A stretch of 13,485 bases of DNA. Source: Ruminococcus sp. UBA3767 (GTDB lineage: Bacteria; Bacillota; Clostridia; Oscillospirales; Ruminococcaceae). The notes under the pieces were generated by a model that had not been told where the DNA came from, searched no databases, and saw only the letters and a program-made list of their open reading frames with translations. Within the stretch, counting starts at the first letter, position 1, and each line of letters opens with the position of its first letter. The stretch covers positions 1-13,485 of the forward strand of contig DFFV01000112.1 of NCBI GenBank assembly GCA_002371625.1, read 5' to 3'. Of this stretch, positions 1 to 6,743 are shown piece after piece. Both the position numbers and the translations under genes were made by a program.

Positions 1-386
1 TCAAGATGCTGATAACCGTTTCGGGAGTAGGTCCCAAAGCCGCAGTTTCGATACTTTCGGCGCTCACGCCGTCGCAGTTCGCACTTGCGGTGGCAACGGG
101 CGATTATAAGGCACTGACCAAGATAAAGGGCATCGGCACGAAGATAGCGCAGAAGATAGTGCTTGAACTTAAAGACAAGGTCGCAAAGGGCGGCAATATA
201 TCTGTACGGGGCGAAAGCACGCAGACGATAATACCTCAGGGAAGCAATGTTGATGAGGCGGTAACGGCGCTGGTTGTGTTGGGGTATACCGAGGGCGAGG
301 CGCTTTCGGTCATCTCGCAGCTTGATCCGAGCCTGCCTGTTGAGGAGCTTATCAAGAAAGCGCTGATAGGGCTGGCGAAGTTTTAA
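1..386 (+). CDS. ruvA: Holliday junction branch migration protein RuvA (3' part, truncated by window start)
   Basis: RuvA binds four-way DNA junctions as a tetramer and loads the RuvB motor for branch migration in recombinational repair. The reading frame is open from the first base of the window, so the OB-fold domain I and part of domain II lie upstream; the ATG at 6 is an internal Met, not the start. What is visible is two helix-hairpin-helix DNA-binding motifs (GVGPKAA near fragment residue 7 and GIGTKIAQKI near residue 42). A flexible linker follows, then the C-terminal three-helix domain III (from NVDEAVTALVVLGY at about residue 82 to the end), which contacts RuvB. About 126 of an expected 200 residues are present. 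ruvB lies downstream, separated by one small ORF, which agrees with the assignment. The family call is secure. Confidence 0.95.
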   Translation, partial: KMLITVSGVGPKAAVSILSALTPSQFALAVATGDYKALTKIKGIGTKIAQKIVLELKDKVAKGGNISVRGESTQTIIPQGSNVDEAVTALVVLGYTEGEALSVISQLDPSLPVEELIKKALIGLAKF

Positions 387-580
387 GGAAAAGATATAAA
401 GGAAACAGAATAAACAAACAGGAGGAGACACAGGCGCATATTGCGAGGGACGGCGTGGAGTTTTTCCCTATAAACATAAAAGAGCATTTGAAGATGTTTG
501 AAGATGCGAGCTTTGCAGCTTGTGAGCTTTTCCGGGCATCATATATGCAGTGCGGTTTTACGCAGTGAAAGGGTAAAGGT
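387..580 (+). other. Intergenic stretch with an orphan Shine-Dalgarno sequence and no convincing gene
   Basis: This stretch separates ruvA from the next small gene. It carries a near-perfect Shine-Dalgarno sequence (AGGAGGAG, 420-427), but no ATG, GTG or TTG opens a useful frame at normal spacing behind it. One frame is open from inside ruvA to a TGA at 566-568. Read from the GTG at 455 it gives 37 residues with ordinary protein composition (for example VEFFPINIKEHLKMFEDASF). An ATT at 440 is the only start-like codon in that frame at a plausible distance from the Shine-Dalgarno. It could be a gene remnant, a rare-start small ORF, or chance. I see no tRNA, terminator or clear promoter. Confidence 0.4.
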
Positions 581-937
581 ATGCGATTTAAAGAGGGGCT
601 TGGCTGGAAGGCTTGCTATGACGAGGAAAACAACCTATATACCGCAAAGGACTGGGACAGAGGCGATTTTTACCTTTTTGAGATAGACAAGGAGATCTTT
701 GACAGGCTTGATGACCCGCCGCAGGGCGAATTCCCGTGCGAGATGATACACAAGGGCAGAGTGCTCTACGAGAGCCACGACAGCGCATACGGCTCGCCGT
801 ATGACATCGTTCACGATGAGAACTATGCGCAGATGTGTCCGTGGGTGAAGATACAGCACACGGGTCACGAATGGTCAAGGGAAATGACCGAGGCTGCGGA
901 CGAGGTGTTCGGCGTGAACAAAAAGGAGCAGAAGTAA
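581..937 (+). CDS. Small acidic hypothetical protein between ruvA and ruvB
   Basis: I do not recognise this 118-residue protein. It is rich in Asp, Glu, Trp and Tyr, with no signal peptide or membrane segment, so it is probably a soluble cytoplasmic protein. Notable stretches are KEGLGWKACYDEENNLY near the N-terminus, DPPQGEFPCEMI in the middle and CPWVKIQHTGHEW near the C-terminus. The two Cys residues in the latter two stretches and the nearby His residues are too scattered to call a metal site. The ATG at 581 has a purine-rich site (AAAGG) just upstream. The stop lies 15 bases before the ruvB start, so it is probably co-transcribed with and perhaps translationally linked to ruvB. Its codon use resembles that of its neighbours, which supports a real gene. 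Function unknown. Confidence 0.72.
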   Translation: MRFKEGLGWKACYDEENNLYTAKDWDRGDFYLFEIDKEIFDRLDDPPQGEFPCEMIHKGRVLYESHDSAYGSPYDIVHDENYAQMCPWVKIQHTGHEWSREMTEAADEVFGVNKKEQK

Positions 938-952
938 AAAGAGGTGTAAGGC

Positions 953-2002
953 TTGATTGAAAAAGGCGGATTTGAAATAGAAAACGACTACGCAGGCAGG
1001 CTCGTTGCGCCGCAGGTGACTAAGGACGAGAGCGAGGACTTTGAGGTCAGCCTGCGCCCGAAGACGCTTGCGGAATACATCGGGCAGGAAAAAGTAAAGG
1101 ATAACCTTTCGATATATATCCGGGCAGCCAAAAAGCGTGGCGACAGCCTTGACCATGTGCTTTTGTACGGTCCTCCGGGACTTGGCAAAACAACGCTTTC
1201 GACTATAATCGCTCACGAGATGGGTGTGAACATACGCATAACATCGGGTCCTGCGATAGAAAAGCCGGGCGACCTTGCGGCACTGCTGACAAACCTTGAA
1301 AAGGGCGATGTGCTGTTTATTGACGAGATACACAGGCTTTCAAGGCAGGTGGAGGAAGTGCTGTATCCGGCACTGGAGGATTATGCACTGGATATAATCA
1401 TGGGAAAAGGCCCTGCCGCAAGAAGCATAAGGATAGATTTGAACAAATTCACGCTGATAGGTGCAACAACAAGAGCAGGTCAGCTGACCTCGCCTTTGCG
1501 TGACAGGTTCGGAGTGATACAAAGGCTGGAGCTTTACACTCCCGACCAGCTGTGTGATATAGTCAAGCGAAGTGCGAATATCCTTGGCGTGCCGTGCGAA
1601 ACGGCAGGTGCGCAGGAGATAGCCAAGCGTTCAAGGGGCACACCGAGAATTGCAAACAGGCTGCTCAAACGTGTAAGGGATTTTGCCGATGTTATGGGCA
1701 ACGGCAGGATAACGCAGGAGATCGCAAAGATCGCCCTGAACCAGATGGATGTTGATCCGCTGGGACTTGACAGTCTTGACAGAAGAATGCTGGGAATGAT
1801 AATAAACGGCTACGGCGGAGGCCCTGTGGGACTGGAAACGCTCGCCTCGGCTATCGGTGAAGAAGCCGTTACGCTGGAGGACGTTTGTGAGCCGTATCTG
1901 ATGCAGCTCGGTTTTATTTCAAGAACACCGAGGGGAAGATGTGCTACCGAGCTTGCATATAAGCATCTTGGGATATTAAAAGACGGACAGACGATGCTTT
2001 GA
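953..2002 (+). CDS. ruvB: Holliday junction branch migration DNA helicase RuvB
   Basis: RuvB is the hexameric AAA+ motor that pumps DNA through RuvA-bound Holliday junctions. The 349-residue protein is of normal length. Visible motifs in order are Walker A GPPGLGKT (73-80), Walker [10 protein letters not shown] (121-129, with D124 and E125), sensor 1 LIGATTRAG (168-176), the arginine-finger region SPLRDRFG (180-187), and sensor 2 [12 protein letters not shown] (229-240). A C-terminal winged-helix DNA-binding domain follows ([15 protein letters not shown], then FISRTPRGR). The start is TTG at 953 with a GAGGTG site at 941-946; the N-terminal sequence before EYIGQ is somewhat variable in the family, so the exact start is less certain than the identity. 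No key residue is missing. Confidence 0.97.
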   Translation: MIEKGGFEIENDYAGRLVAPQVTKDESEDFEVSLRPKTLAEYIGQEKVKDNLSIYIRAAKKRGDSLDHVLLYGPPGLGKTTLSTIIAHEMGVNIRITSGPAIEKPGDLAALLTNLEKGDVLFIDEIHRLSRQVEEVLYPALEDYALDIIMGKGPAARSIRIDLNKFTLIGATTRAGQLTSPLRDRFGVIQRLELYTPDQLCDIVKRSANILGVPCETAGAQEIAKRSRGTPRIANRLLKRVRDFADVMGNGRITQEIAKIALNQMDVDPLGLDSLDRRMLGMIINGYGGGPVGLETLASAIGEEAVTLEDVCEPYLMQLGFISRTPRGRCATELAYKHLGILKDGQTML

Positions 2003-2034
2003 AATGAGGAAAAAATAAAATTTTAAGGAAGGGT

Positions 2035-2055
2035 ATGCCGGAATATCGGGCATGA
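2035..2055 (+). promoter_or_regulatory. Six-codon leader ORF with strong RBS, overlapping the start of the GlmM-like gene
   Basis: A good Shine-Dalgarno sequence (AAGGAAGGG, about 2025-2033) precedes an ATG at 2035 that encodes only MPEYRA. Its TGA (2053-2055) overlaps the ATG at 2052 of the GlmM-like gene in an ATGA arrangement. The long gene has no good Shine-Dalgarno at the usual distance from 2052, so translation could begin on the leader and re-initiate. An alternative is initiation at the in-frame ATG at 2064, which matches the usual GlmM N-terminus better and has a weak AAAGG just upstream. Functional significance is inferred. Confidence 0.35.
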
Positions 2056-3416
2056 TAAAGGCTATGGAAAAACTATTCGGTACTGACGGTGCGAGAGGGA
2101 TCGCCGTAACTGGATTAACCTGTGAAACAGCTATGCTTATCGGCAGAGCTGTGGCTTGGTATATGTGCAGACAGGCTGAAAAGCCTAAGATCATAGTCGG
2201 GGTAGATACAAGAGTTTCGGGCGATGTGCTTCAGTCTGCGCTGGTGAGCGGTATATGCTCAATGGGCGTAGATGCGGTGCTGGTGGGAGTCGTTCCGACT
2301 CCTGCGGTGGCAATGCTCGTTAAAAAGAACTCAGCCTGCGCAGGAATTATGATAACCGCAGGCATAAGCAGCTTTGAGTATAACGGCGTGAAAATATTCG
2401 GAGCTGACGGCTTCAGGATAAGCAGAAATGCTGAGGACGAGATACAGGCGCTTGCCGGACAGGAGCGCAAATTCGACTTTAAAGACGGCGATGAGATAGG
2501 ACATATCTATTATGATAAGGACGGGCAGTGGGACTATATAAGAAAAATGCTCAAAATGGTCGATACCGACTATCACGGGATCAAAGTCGCTGTCGATTGC
2601 GCTAACGGTGCAGCGTGCGAATGTGCAGGAAAGATATTCAGAGGTCTTGGTGCAACGGTGATAACCATAAATGACCTGCCCGACGGAGTGAATATCAACA
2701 GGGAATGCGGTACGCTGAATATGGAGGGGCTTATAAGAACGGTCGTTGAGGAGCATTGCGATCTGGGGCTGGCTTTAGACGGCGACGGCGCAAGATGTAT
2801 GGCTGTGGACGAGCTTGGAAAGGTGATAGACGGCGATAAGCTGATGGCGATATTCGCTGCGTATATGCAGTTCACCAAAAAGCTGAAAAACAACAGCTGC
2901 GTTGTTACCAAGATGACCAATTCGGGCTTTTATAAATTCGCAAGGCAGGCGGGCATAGTTACCACCGCTGCAAAGATCGGCATGATAAACGTTATTGATG
3001 AAATGAAGCGTTCGGGCTGCAACCTCGGCGGTGAGCAGTCGGGCAATATCATTTTCCTTGATGACGAAACTACGGGCGACGGATTGCTCGTGGGCACCAA
3101 GCTGATGACTGTGATGAAACGCTCTGACAGCAAGCTGAGCGAGCTTGGCAAGATAATGACGGCTAATCCGCAGATACTTGTCAACGCAAGGGTGCTGGAG
3201 GACAATAAGAGCAAGTGGCACGAAAACAGCGAGATAACACAGATGATAGTTGAATACAGCGCAAAGCTCGGCACTGAGGGCAGGATATTTGTTCGTGAAT
3301 CGGGCACCGAGCCGCTGGTGAGAGTTATGATAGAAGGCAAAAAAACAGGCGTTATCACCGAATACGCCAAGAATATTGCCGAGGCGATAGAACGTATTTA
3401 CGGCGAAAAGGAATGA
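2052..3416 (+). CDS. GlmM-type phosphohexosamine mutase homologue with degenerate active site (probable pseudoenzyme)
   Basis: The 454-residue protein has the full four-domain alpha-D-phosphohexomutase architecture and is closest in style to phosphoglucosamine mutase (GlmM), which makes glucosamine-1-phosphate for cell-wall precursors. Conserved features include FGTDGARG (9-16), the DTRVSG motif (52-57), FEYNGVKIF (108-116), GGEQSGN (326-332) and the phosphate-binding RESGTEPLVRV (415-425). However, the catalytic phosphoserine loop, TASHNP in the family, reads TAGISS (102-107), so Ser becomes Gly104. The metal loop DGDADR reads DGDGAR (243-248), so the third Asp becomes Ala247. The domain-3 loop VGDRYV reads IGMINV (309-314). 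The final His of GEQSGH is Asn332. The frame is otherwise intact. Catalytic mutase activity is therefore doubtful; a binding or regulatory role is inferred. It lies between ruvB and a methyltransferase gene with the same orientation. The start may instead be Met5 (2064). Confidence 0.88.
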   Translation: MIKAMEKLFGTDGARGIAVTGLTCETAMLIGRAVAWYMCRQAEKPKIIVGVDTRVSGDVLQSALVSGICSMGVDAVLVGVVPTPAVAMLVKKNSACAGIMITAGISSFEYNGVKIFGADGFRISRNAEDEIQALAGQERKFDFKDGDEIGHIYYDKDGQWDYIRKMLKMVDTDYHGIKVAVDCANGAACECAGKIFRGLGATVITINDLPDGVNINRECGTLNMEGLIRTVVEEHCDLGLALDGDGARCMAVDELGKVIDGDKLMAIFAAYMQFTKKLKNNSCVVTKMTNSGFYKFARQAGIVTTAAKIGMINVIDEMKRSGCNLGGEQSGNIIFLDDETTGDGLLVGTKLMTVMKRSDSKLSELGKIMTANPQILVNARVLEDNKSKWHENSEITQMIVEYSAKLGTEGRIFVRESGTEPLVRVMIEGKKTGVITEYAKNIAEAIERIYGEKE

Positions 3417-3420
3417 AACG

Positions 3421-4293
3421 ATGCGAGTCTGTGAAAAATGGAAAGAGTACGAAATATTGGACACTTCAAGCGGCGATAAGCTGGAGCGCTGGGGAGATGT
3501 GACGCTGGTGCGCCCCGATCCGCAGATAATCTGGAAGTCACCCAAAAGAAGTGAAATGTGGCACAAGGCGGACGGGATATATCACCGCTCGGATAAGGGC
3601 GGCGGACAGTGGGAGTTCCGCAGAAAGCTGCCGCAGAGCTGGCAGATAAACTACGGCGAGCTGAAATTCAACATCCGCCCGACAGGCTTCAAGCACACGG
3701 GGCTTTTTCCCGAGCAGGCTGTAAACTGGGACTTTATGGCTGAAAAAATAAAGCAGGCAGGCAGACCGATAAATGTGCTGAACTTGTTTGCGTACACCGG
3801 AGGTGCAACACTTGCCTGTGCAAATGCAGGCGCAAGCGTGGCGCACGTTGATGCCTCAAAGGGCATGGTGCAGTGGGCAAGAGAGAATGCACAGGCTTCG
3901 GGACTTGCCGATAAGCCGATACGCTGGCTGGTAGATGACTGCGAAAAGTTCGTGCGCAGAGAGATAAGACGTGAAAGAAGATATGACGCTATTGTTATGG
4001 ATCCGCCGTCTTATGGCAGAGGTCCCGGCGGAGAAGTCTGGAAGCTGGAGGACTGCATTTATGACCTTGTGCAGACCTGTGCGGGAGTGCTGAGCGACAA
4101 GCCGCTGTTCTTTTTGCTCAACAGCTACACCACAGGGCTTTCGCCTTCGGTAATGGCATATATTTTAAAAGATGTGCTTTGCACAAAGCTCGGAGGAAGC
4201 GTGACTGCTGATGAGATAGGCTTGCCCGTAAAGGCAACGGGAAGCGTGCTGCCGTGCGGTTCAACGGCAATATGGCAGATAGGTGAACAGTAA
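3421..4293 (+). CDS. Class I SAM-dependent methyltransferase, RlmI-like (COG1092 type), lacking a PUA domain
   Basis: This 290-residue protein is a Rossmann-fold methyltransferase related to the RlmI/RlmK rRNA large-subunit cytosine/guanine methyltransferases. Motif I is VLNLFAYTGGATLACANAGA (119-138), followed by the acidic ribose-binding VDAS (143-146) and motif IV DPPSYGRG (194-201). Just before the fold is HTGLFPEQAVNWDF (92-105), typical of this group. RlmI carries an N-terminal PUA RNA-binding domain; here the first 90 residues are short and do not look like one, so substrate recognition must differ. The start ATG at 3421 lies four bases after the previous stop with AAAAGGA at about 3406-3412. 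The RNA base it modifies cannot be told from sequence alone; another nucleic-acid substrate is possible. Confidence 0.85.
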   Translation: MRVCEKWKEYEILDTSSGDKLERWGDVTLVRPDPQIIWKSPKRSEMWHKADGIYHRSDKGGGQWEFRRKLPQSWQINYGELKFNIRPTGFKHTGLFPEQAVNWDFMAEKIKQAGRPINVLNLFAYTGGATLACANAGASVAHVDASKGMVQWARENAQASGLADKPIRWLVDDCEKFVRREIRRERRYDAIVMDPPSYGRGPGGEVWKLEDCIYDLVQTCAGVLSDKPLFFLLNSYTTGLSPSVMAYILKDVLCTKLGGSVTADEIGLPVKATGSVLPCGSTAIWQIGEQ

Positions 4294-4294
4294 T

Positions 4295-4639
4295 ATGAAC
4301 AGCAGTGTCGGTATCAAGGCGGATAAGTTCACAGCTGCGGTTGCAAAGATAATGCGCAGCTATGAGGAGGTTCCGATCTCCGAGATAAAGCGCCGCATCG
4401 AATGCGGTGAGTATCTGTACGAGTGCGATTATATCGACGGTGACGGAATAAGCAGAGTATTGCAGATAAATGATAAGCTCACAGCGCTGGGAATAAAATG
4501 CGGGCTGTTTGAGCATGACAGACCTGCGGATATCCGGCTTTTGAAAAATCTTTTGGTATCATACAAGCAGACCGAAACGGAGGTCGAAAGAGATATCGAC
4601 AGGGAAGTGCTCGGGTACTGTGAAGATGACATAGAATAA
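4295..4639 (+). CDS. Hypothetical small soluble protein
   Basis: I do not recognise this 114-residue protein. It is mostly helical in character with a central polar region: VPISEIKRRIECGEYLY, then CDYIDGDGISRVLQIND, and a charged C-terminal helix containing KQTETEVERDIDREVL. There is no signal peptide or membrane segment. I chose the ATG at 4295, one base after the methyltransferase stop codon, with AGGTG at 4281-4285 as its ribosome binding site; a GTG at 4283 would add four residues and overlap the previous gene. The near-overlap indicates co-translation with the methyltransferase. Composition matches neighbouring genes. Function unknown. Confidence 0.7.
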   Translation: MNSSVGIKADKFTAAVAKIMRSYEEVPISEIKRRIECGEYLYECDYIDGDGISRVLQINDKLTALGIKCGLFEHDRPADIRLLKNLLVSYKQTETEVERDIDREVLGYCEDDIE

Positions 4640-4655
4640 TAAAATCGCTGAAAAT

Positions 4656-4682
4656 GCAAGGGGCTTTGTGCCCTGCGCTTTT
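4656..4682 (+). terminator. Weak hairpin, possible attenuator or partial terminator before the 58-residue protein gene
   Basis: Between the two small genes, GGGC (4661-4664) pairs with GCCC (4670-4673) around a TTTGT loop, and GCA (4656-4658) with TGC (4674-4676) after a two-base bulge. A short GCTTTT run follows. The stem is short and the T tract interrupted, so at best it reduces transcription. An A/T-rich stretch just downstream (AAATATATTTTTT, 4684-4696) could contain a -10-like TATATT, but no convincing -35 is present. Confidence 0.25.
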
Positions 4683-4711
4683 CAAATATATTTTTTCAGG
4701 AGGAAAAAACA

Positions 4712-4888
4712 ATGGGAATTGAAAGCATCAAGGACAAGGCAGAGGACCTTCTGGACAAGATCCCCGACGACGTTAAGGACAAGGCTAAGGAGCTTGCCAC
4801 AAAGGAAAATCTTGAAAAGGCAAAGGACGCTGTAACAGGATTTTTCAAGAAGGATAAGGACGAGGACGAGAAGAAGGACGAGGACTAA
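4712..4888 (+). CDS. Very charged 58-residue helical small protein
   Basis: A strong ribosome binding site (CAGGAGG, 4698-4704) sits eight bases before the ATG at 4712. The 58-residue product is almost entirely Lys, Asp, Glu, Ala and Leu, with repeated amphipathic helical patterns (SIKDKAEDLLDKIPDDVKDK, then ENLEKAKDAVTGFFKK) and a tail of alternating Lys and Asp/Glu. There is no signal peptide, cysteine or membrane segment. It resembles in style the small CsbD-like or MT0933-like 'DKAKD' proteins found in many bacteria, but I cannot assign it to a family. The gene ends 22 bases before ecfA1. Excellent Shine-Dalgarno, a clean frame and Lys AAG/Asp GAC use like that of its neighbours support a real gene. 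Function unknown; a role tied to ecfA1 would only be inferred from position. Confidence 0.8.
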   Translation: MGIESIKDKAEDLLDKIPDDVKDKAKELATKENLEKAKDAVTGFFKKDKDEDEKKDED

Positions 4889-4910
4889 CGCCTCATAAAA
4901 GGAAAGTAAA

Positions 4911-5771
4911 ATGAGTTATATCCACATCAAGGGACTTGAATTTTCTTATATCAACGAGGCTGAAGAACCGCCTGTAAAAAACACGGTGCTCAAGGGGATA
5001 GACCTTGACATTGAAAAGGGCGAGTTCGTGGCTGTGCTGGGCCATAACGGCTCGGGAAAATCAACTCTTGCAAAATGTATAAACGCCATAAACCTCCCCG
5101 AAAAAGGGGAGGTCATGGTGGACGGACTGGACACGATAAGGGAAGAAAATCTTCTGCCTATACGCAAGCGTGTGGGAATGGTGTTCCAGAACCCCGATAA
5201 CCAGATTGTTGCAACTATCGTTGAGGAGGACGTTGCGTTTGCGCTTGAAAACCTCGGTGTTGAGCCGGGCGAGATACGCAGGCGTGTTGACGAAGCACTC
5301 AAAACGGTGGGAATGTATGAATACCGTATGCACGCTCCGCATAAGCTGTCGGGCGGACAGAAGCAGAGAGTCGCCATAGCAGGCATCATCGCTATGCAGC
5401 CTGACTGCATAGTGCTTGACGAGCCAACGGCGATGCTTGACCCGCACGGCAGGAATGAGGTAATGAAGACCATAAAAATGCTCAATAAGGAGCAGGGAGT
5501 AACTATCGTGCTCATTACGCACTATATGGAGGAAGCTGCGCAGGCTGAAAGGGTAGTGGTGATAGACGGCGGTGAGAAGATAATGGATAATGTTCCGCAA
5601 AAGGTCTTTTCACAGGTAGATGTTATGCGCAACCTCGGGCTTGATGTGCCGCAGGTGACGGAGATAGCTGACTTCCTGAAAAAACAGGGGTATGATATCT
5701 CGGATGAGATAATCACCGAGGATGAGTGCGTGCAGGCGCTGTACGGACTTTTAAAAGGAAAGCAGGAATGA
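4911..5771 (+). CDS. ecfA1: Energy-coupling factor transporter ATPase EcfA1
   Basis: This is one of the two ABC ATPases of the energy-coupling factor (ECF) module, which powers uptake of vitamins and metal ions through exchangeable S components. The 286 residues carry Walker [10 protein letters not shown] (44-52), the Q-loop [17 protein letters not shown] (Q93), the signature LSGGQKQR (146-153), Walker B CIVLDE (166-171), the D-loop MLDP and the switch His in THYMEEA (H204). The QNPDNQ form of the Q-loop is typical of EcfA1 and distinguishes it from the downstream EcfA2. The ATG at 4911 has AAAGGAAAG immediately upstream. It acts at the inner face of the membrane as a heterodimer with EcfA2 bound to EcfT. 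Confidence 0.95.
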   Translation: MSYIHIKGLEFSYINEAEEPPVKNTVLKGIDLDIEKGEFVAVLGHNGSGKSTLAKCINAINLPEKGEVMVDGLDTIREENLLPIRKRVGMVFQNPDNQIVATIVEEDVAFALENLGVEPGEIRRRVDEALKTVGMYEYRMHAPHKLSGGQKQRVAIAGIIAMQPDCIVLDEPTAMLDPHGRNEVMKTIKMLNKEQGVTIVLITHYMEEAAQAERVVVIDGGEKIMDNVPQKVFSQVDVMRNLGLDVPQVTEIADFLKKQGYDISDEIITEDECVQALYGLLKGKQE

Positions 5772-5866
5772 ATTGCTGCGCTGCCGGGATATACAGGTAT
5801 TCCCGTGGAACGCAGAACACAGACATCAACGAAACGGTTTGATGTGAATAATCGGAGAGAAAAGAA
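5772..5866 (+). promoter_or_regulatory. Spacer between ecfA1 and ecfA2 with a two-part RNA hairpin
   Basis: This is the longest gap in the ECF block. CGGGA(T)ATAC at 5785-5794 pairs with GTATTCCCG at 5797-5805, with one bulged T and a tight loop, and an outer stem forms between CTGCG (5776-5780) and CGCAG (5811-5815). No T tract follows, so it is not a normal terminator. An ATG overlapping the ecfA1 stop (5768) opens a 24-codon frame through the same hairpin ending at 5842. The ecfA2 site (GGAGAG, about 5854-5859) lies downstream. The stem may tune the EcfA1:EcfA2 ratio or stabilise or process the mRNA; this role is inferred. Confidence 0.4.
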
Positions 5867-6721
5867 TTGGCTATTATAAAAACACAAGACCTGACATATA
5901 TCTACGGCGAAGGTACGCCGTTTCGCAAGGTCGCTGTGGATAATGTTGACCTTGAGATAGAGCAAGGCGAAATGGTGGGTATCATCGGGCACACGGGCTC
6001 GGGAAAATCTACGCTGATACAGCACTTCAACGGGCTTATGAAGCCGACAAAGGGAGAGGTGTACATAGATGGCGAAAAGCTGTGGGACGATAAAGCAAAG
6101 CTGCGTCCCGTGCGCTTTAAGGTGGGACTTGTTTTCCAGTACCCCGAGTATCAGCTGTTTGAGGAGACCTGCTATAAGGATATTGCATTCGGTCCGAAAA
6201 ATATGGGGCTTGATAACAAGGAGATAGACAAGCGGATAAAGGAGACCGCCAGAATGGTGGGACTTACTCCCGACCTGCTTGATAAATCGCCGTTTGAGCT
6301 TTCGGGCGGACAAAAAAGGCGTGTTGCAATTGCGGGCGTTATGGCTATGGAGCCAAAGGTGCTGATACTTGATGAGCCTGCCAGCGGACTCGATCCAAAG
6401 GGAAGAGAACAGATACTGGGGCTTATAAAAGAGTATCATCAGGAAAAGAAAAATACCGTTCTTATCGTATCTCATTCAATGGAGGATATCGCTAAGAACG
6501 TTTCAAAAATACTTGTGATGAACAAGGCAAAGCTGTATTGCTACGATGACACCGTAAAGGTGTTCCACAGGGCAGCAGAGCTTGAAGAGATGGGACTTGC
6601 CGTTCCGCAGATAACAAGAGTTTTCAACAGGCTCAAAAGCATGGGTATAAAGATAGATGACGATGTTTATACGACCAAATATGCAAAGGAGCTTTTGCTG
6701 AAAATGCTCAAAGGCAAATGA
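5867..6721 (+). CDS. ecfA2: Energy-coupling factor transporter ATPase EcfA2
   Basis: This is the second ATPase of the ECF module, pairing with EcfA1 on the two coupling helices of EcfT. It is 284 residues long with Walker A GHTGSGKST (41-49), the Q-loop FQYPEYQLFEET (Q91), the signature LSGGQKRR (145-152), Walker B VLILDE (165-170), GLDP D-loop and the switch His in SHSMEDIAK (H203). The QYPEYQLFEET form and the GLDPKGR pattern are characteristic of EcfA2. The start is TTG at 5867 with GGAGAG about eight bases upstream; no ATG lies near, and the resulting N-terminus begins correctly for the family. Confidence 0.95.
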   Translation: MAIIKTQDLTYIYGEGTPFRKVAVDNVDLEIEQGEMVGIIGHTGSGKSTLIQHFNGLMKPTKGEVYIDGEKLWDDKAKLRPVRFKVGLVFQYPEYQLFEETCYKDIAFGPKNMGLDNKEIDKRIKETARMVGLTPDLLDKSPFELSGGQKRRVAIAGVMAMEPKVLILDEPASGLDPKGREQILGLIKEYHQEKKNTVLIVSHSMEDIAKNVSKILVMNKAKLYCYDDTVKVFHRAAELEEMGLAVPQITRVFNRLKSMGIKIDDDVYTTKYAKELLLKMLKGK

Positions 6722-6743
6722 TAAAACGAGGAAATGATCTGAT

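Noticed and set aside
498..686. 62-residue plus-strand ORF (ATG 498)
   Set aside because: It overlaps the better-supported gene at 581 in another frame, has no ribosome binding site at the right distance and an ordinary shadow composition.
2052..3416. GlmM-like gene as a sequencing artefact or frameshifted pseudogene
   Set aside because: The frame runs cleanly for 454 codons, the fold motifs are intact, and substitutions are limited to catalytic loops, so it is described as a pseudoenzyme rather than a broken gene.
2775..3566. 263-residue minus-strand open frame
   Set aside because: It is opposite the GlmM-like gene and the methyltransferase start; no domain or ribosome binding site supports it.
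4684..4711. Promoter before the 58-residue protein gene
   Set aside because: A TATATT-like -10 is present, but the best -35 candidate is 15 bases away and weak, so I did not list it as a promoter.
5522..6475. 317-residue minus-strand open frame
   Set aside because: It lies opposite ecfA1 and ecfA2, whose motifs are unmistakable; the antisense protein has no recognisable domain.
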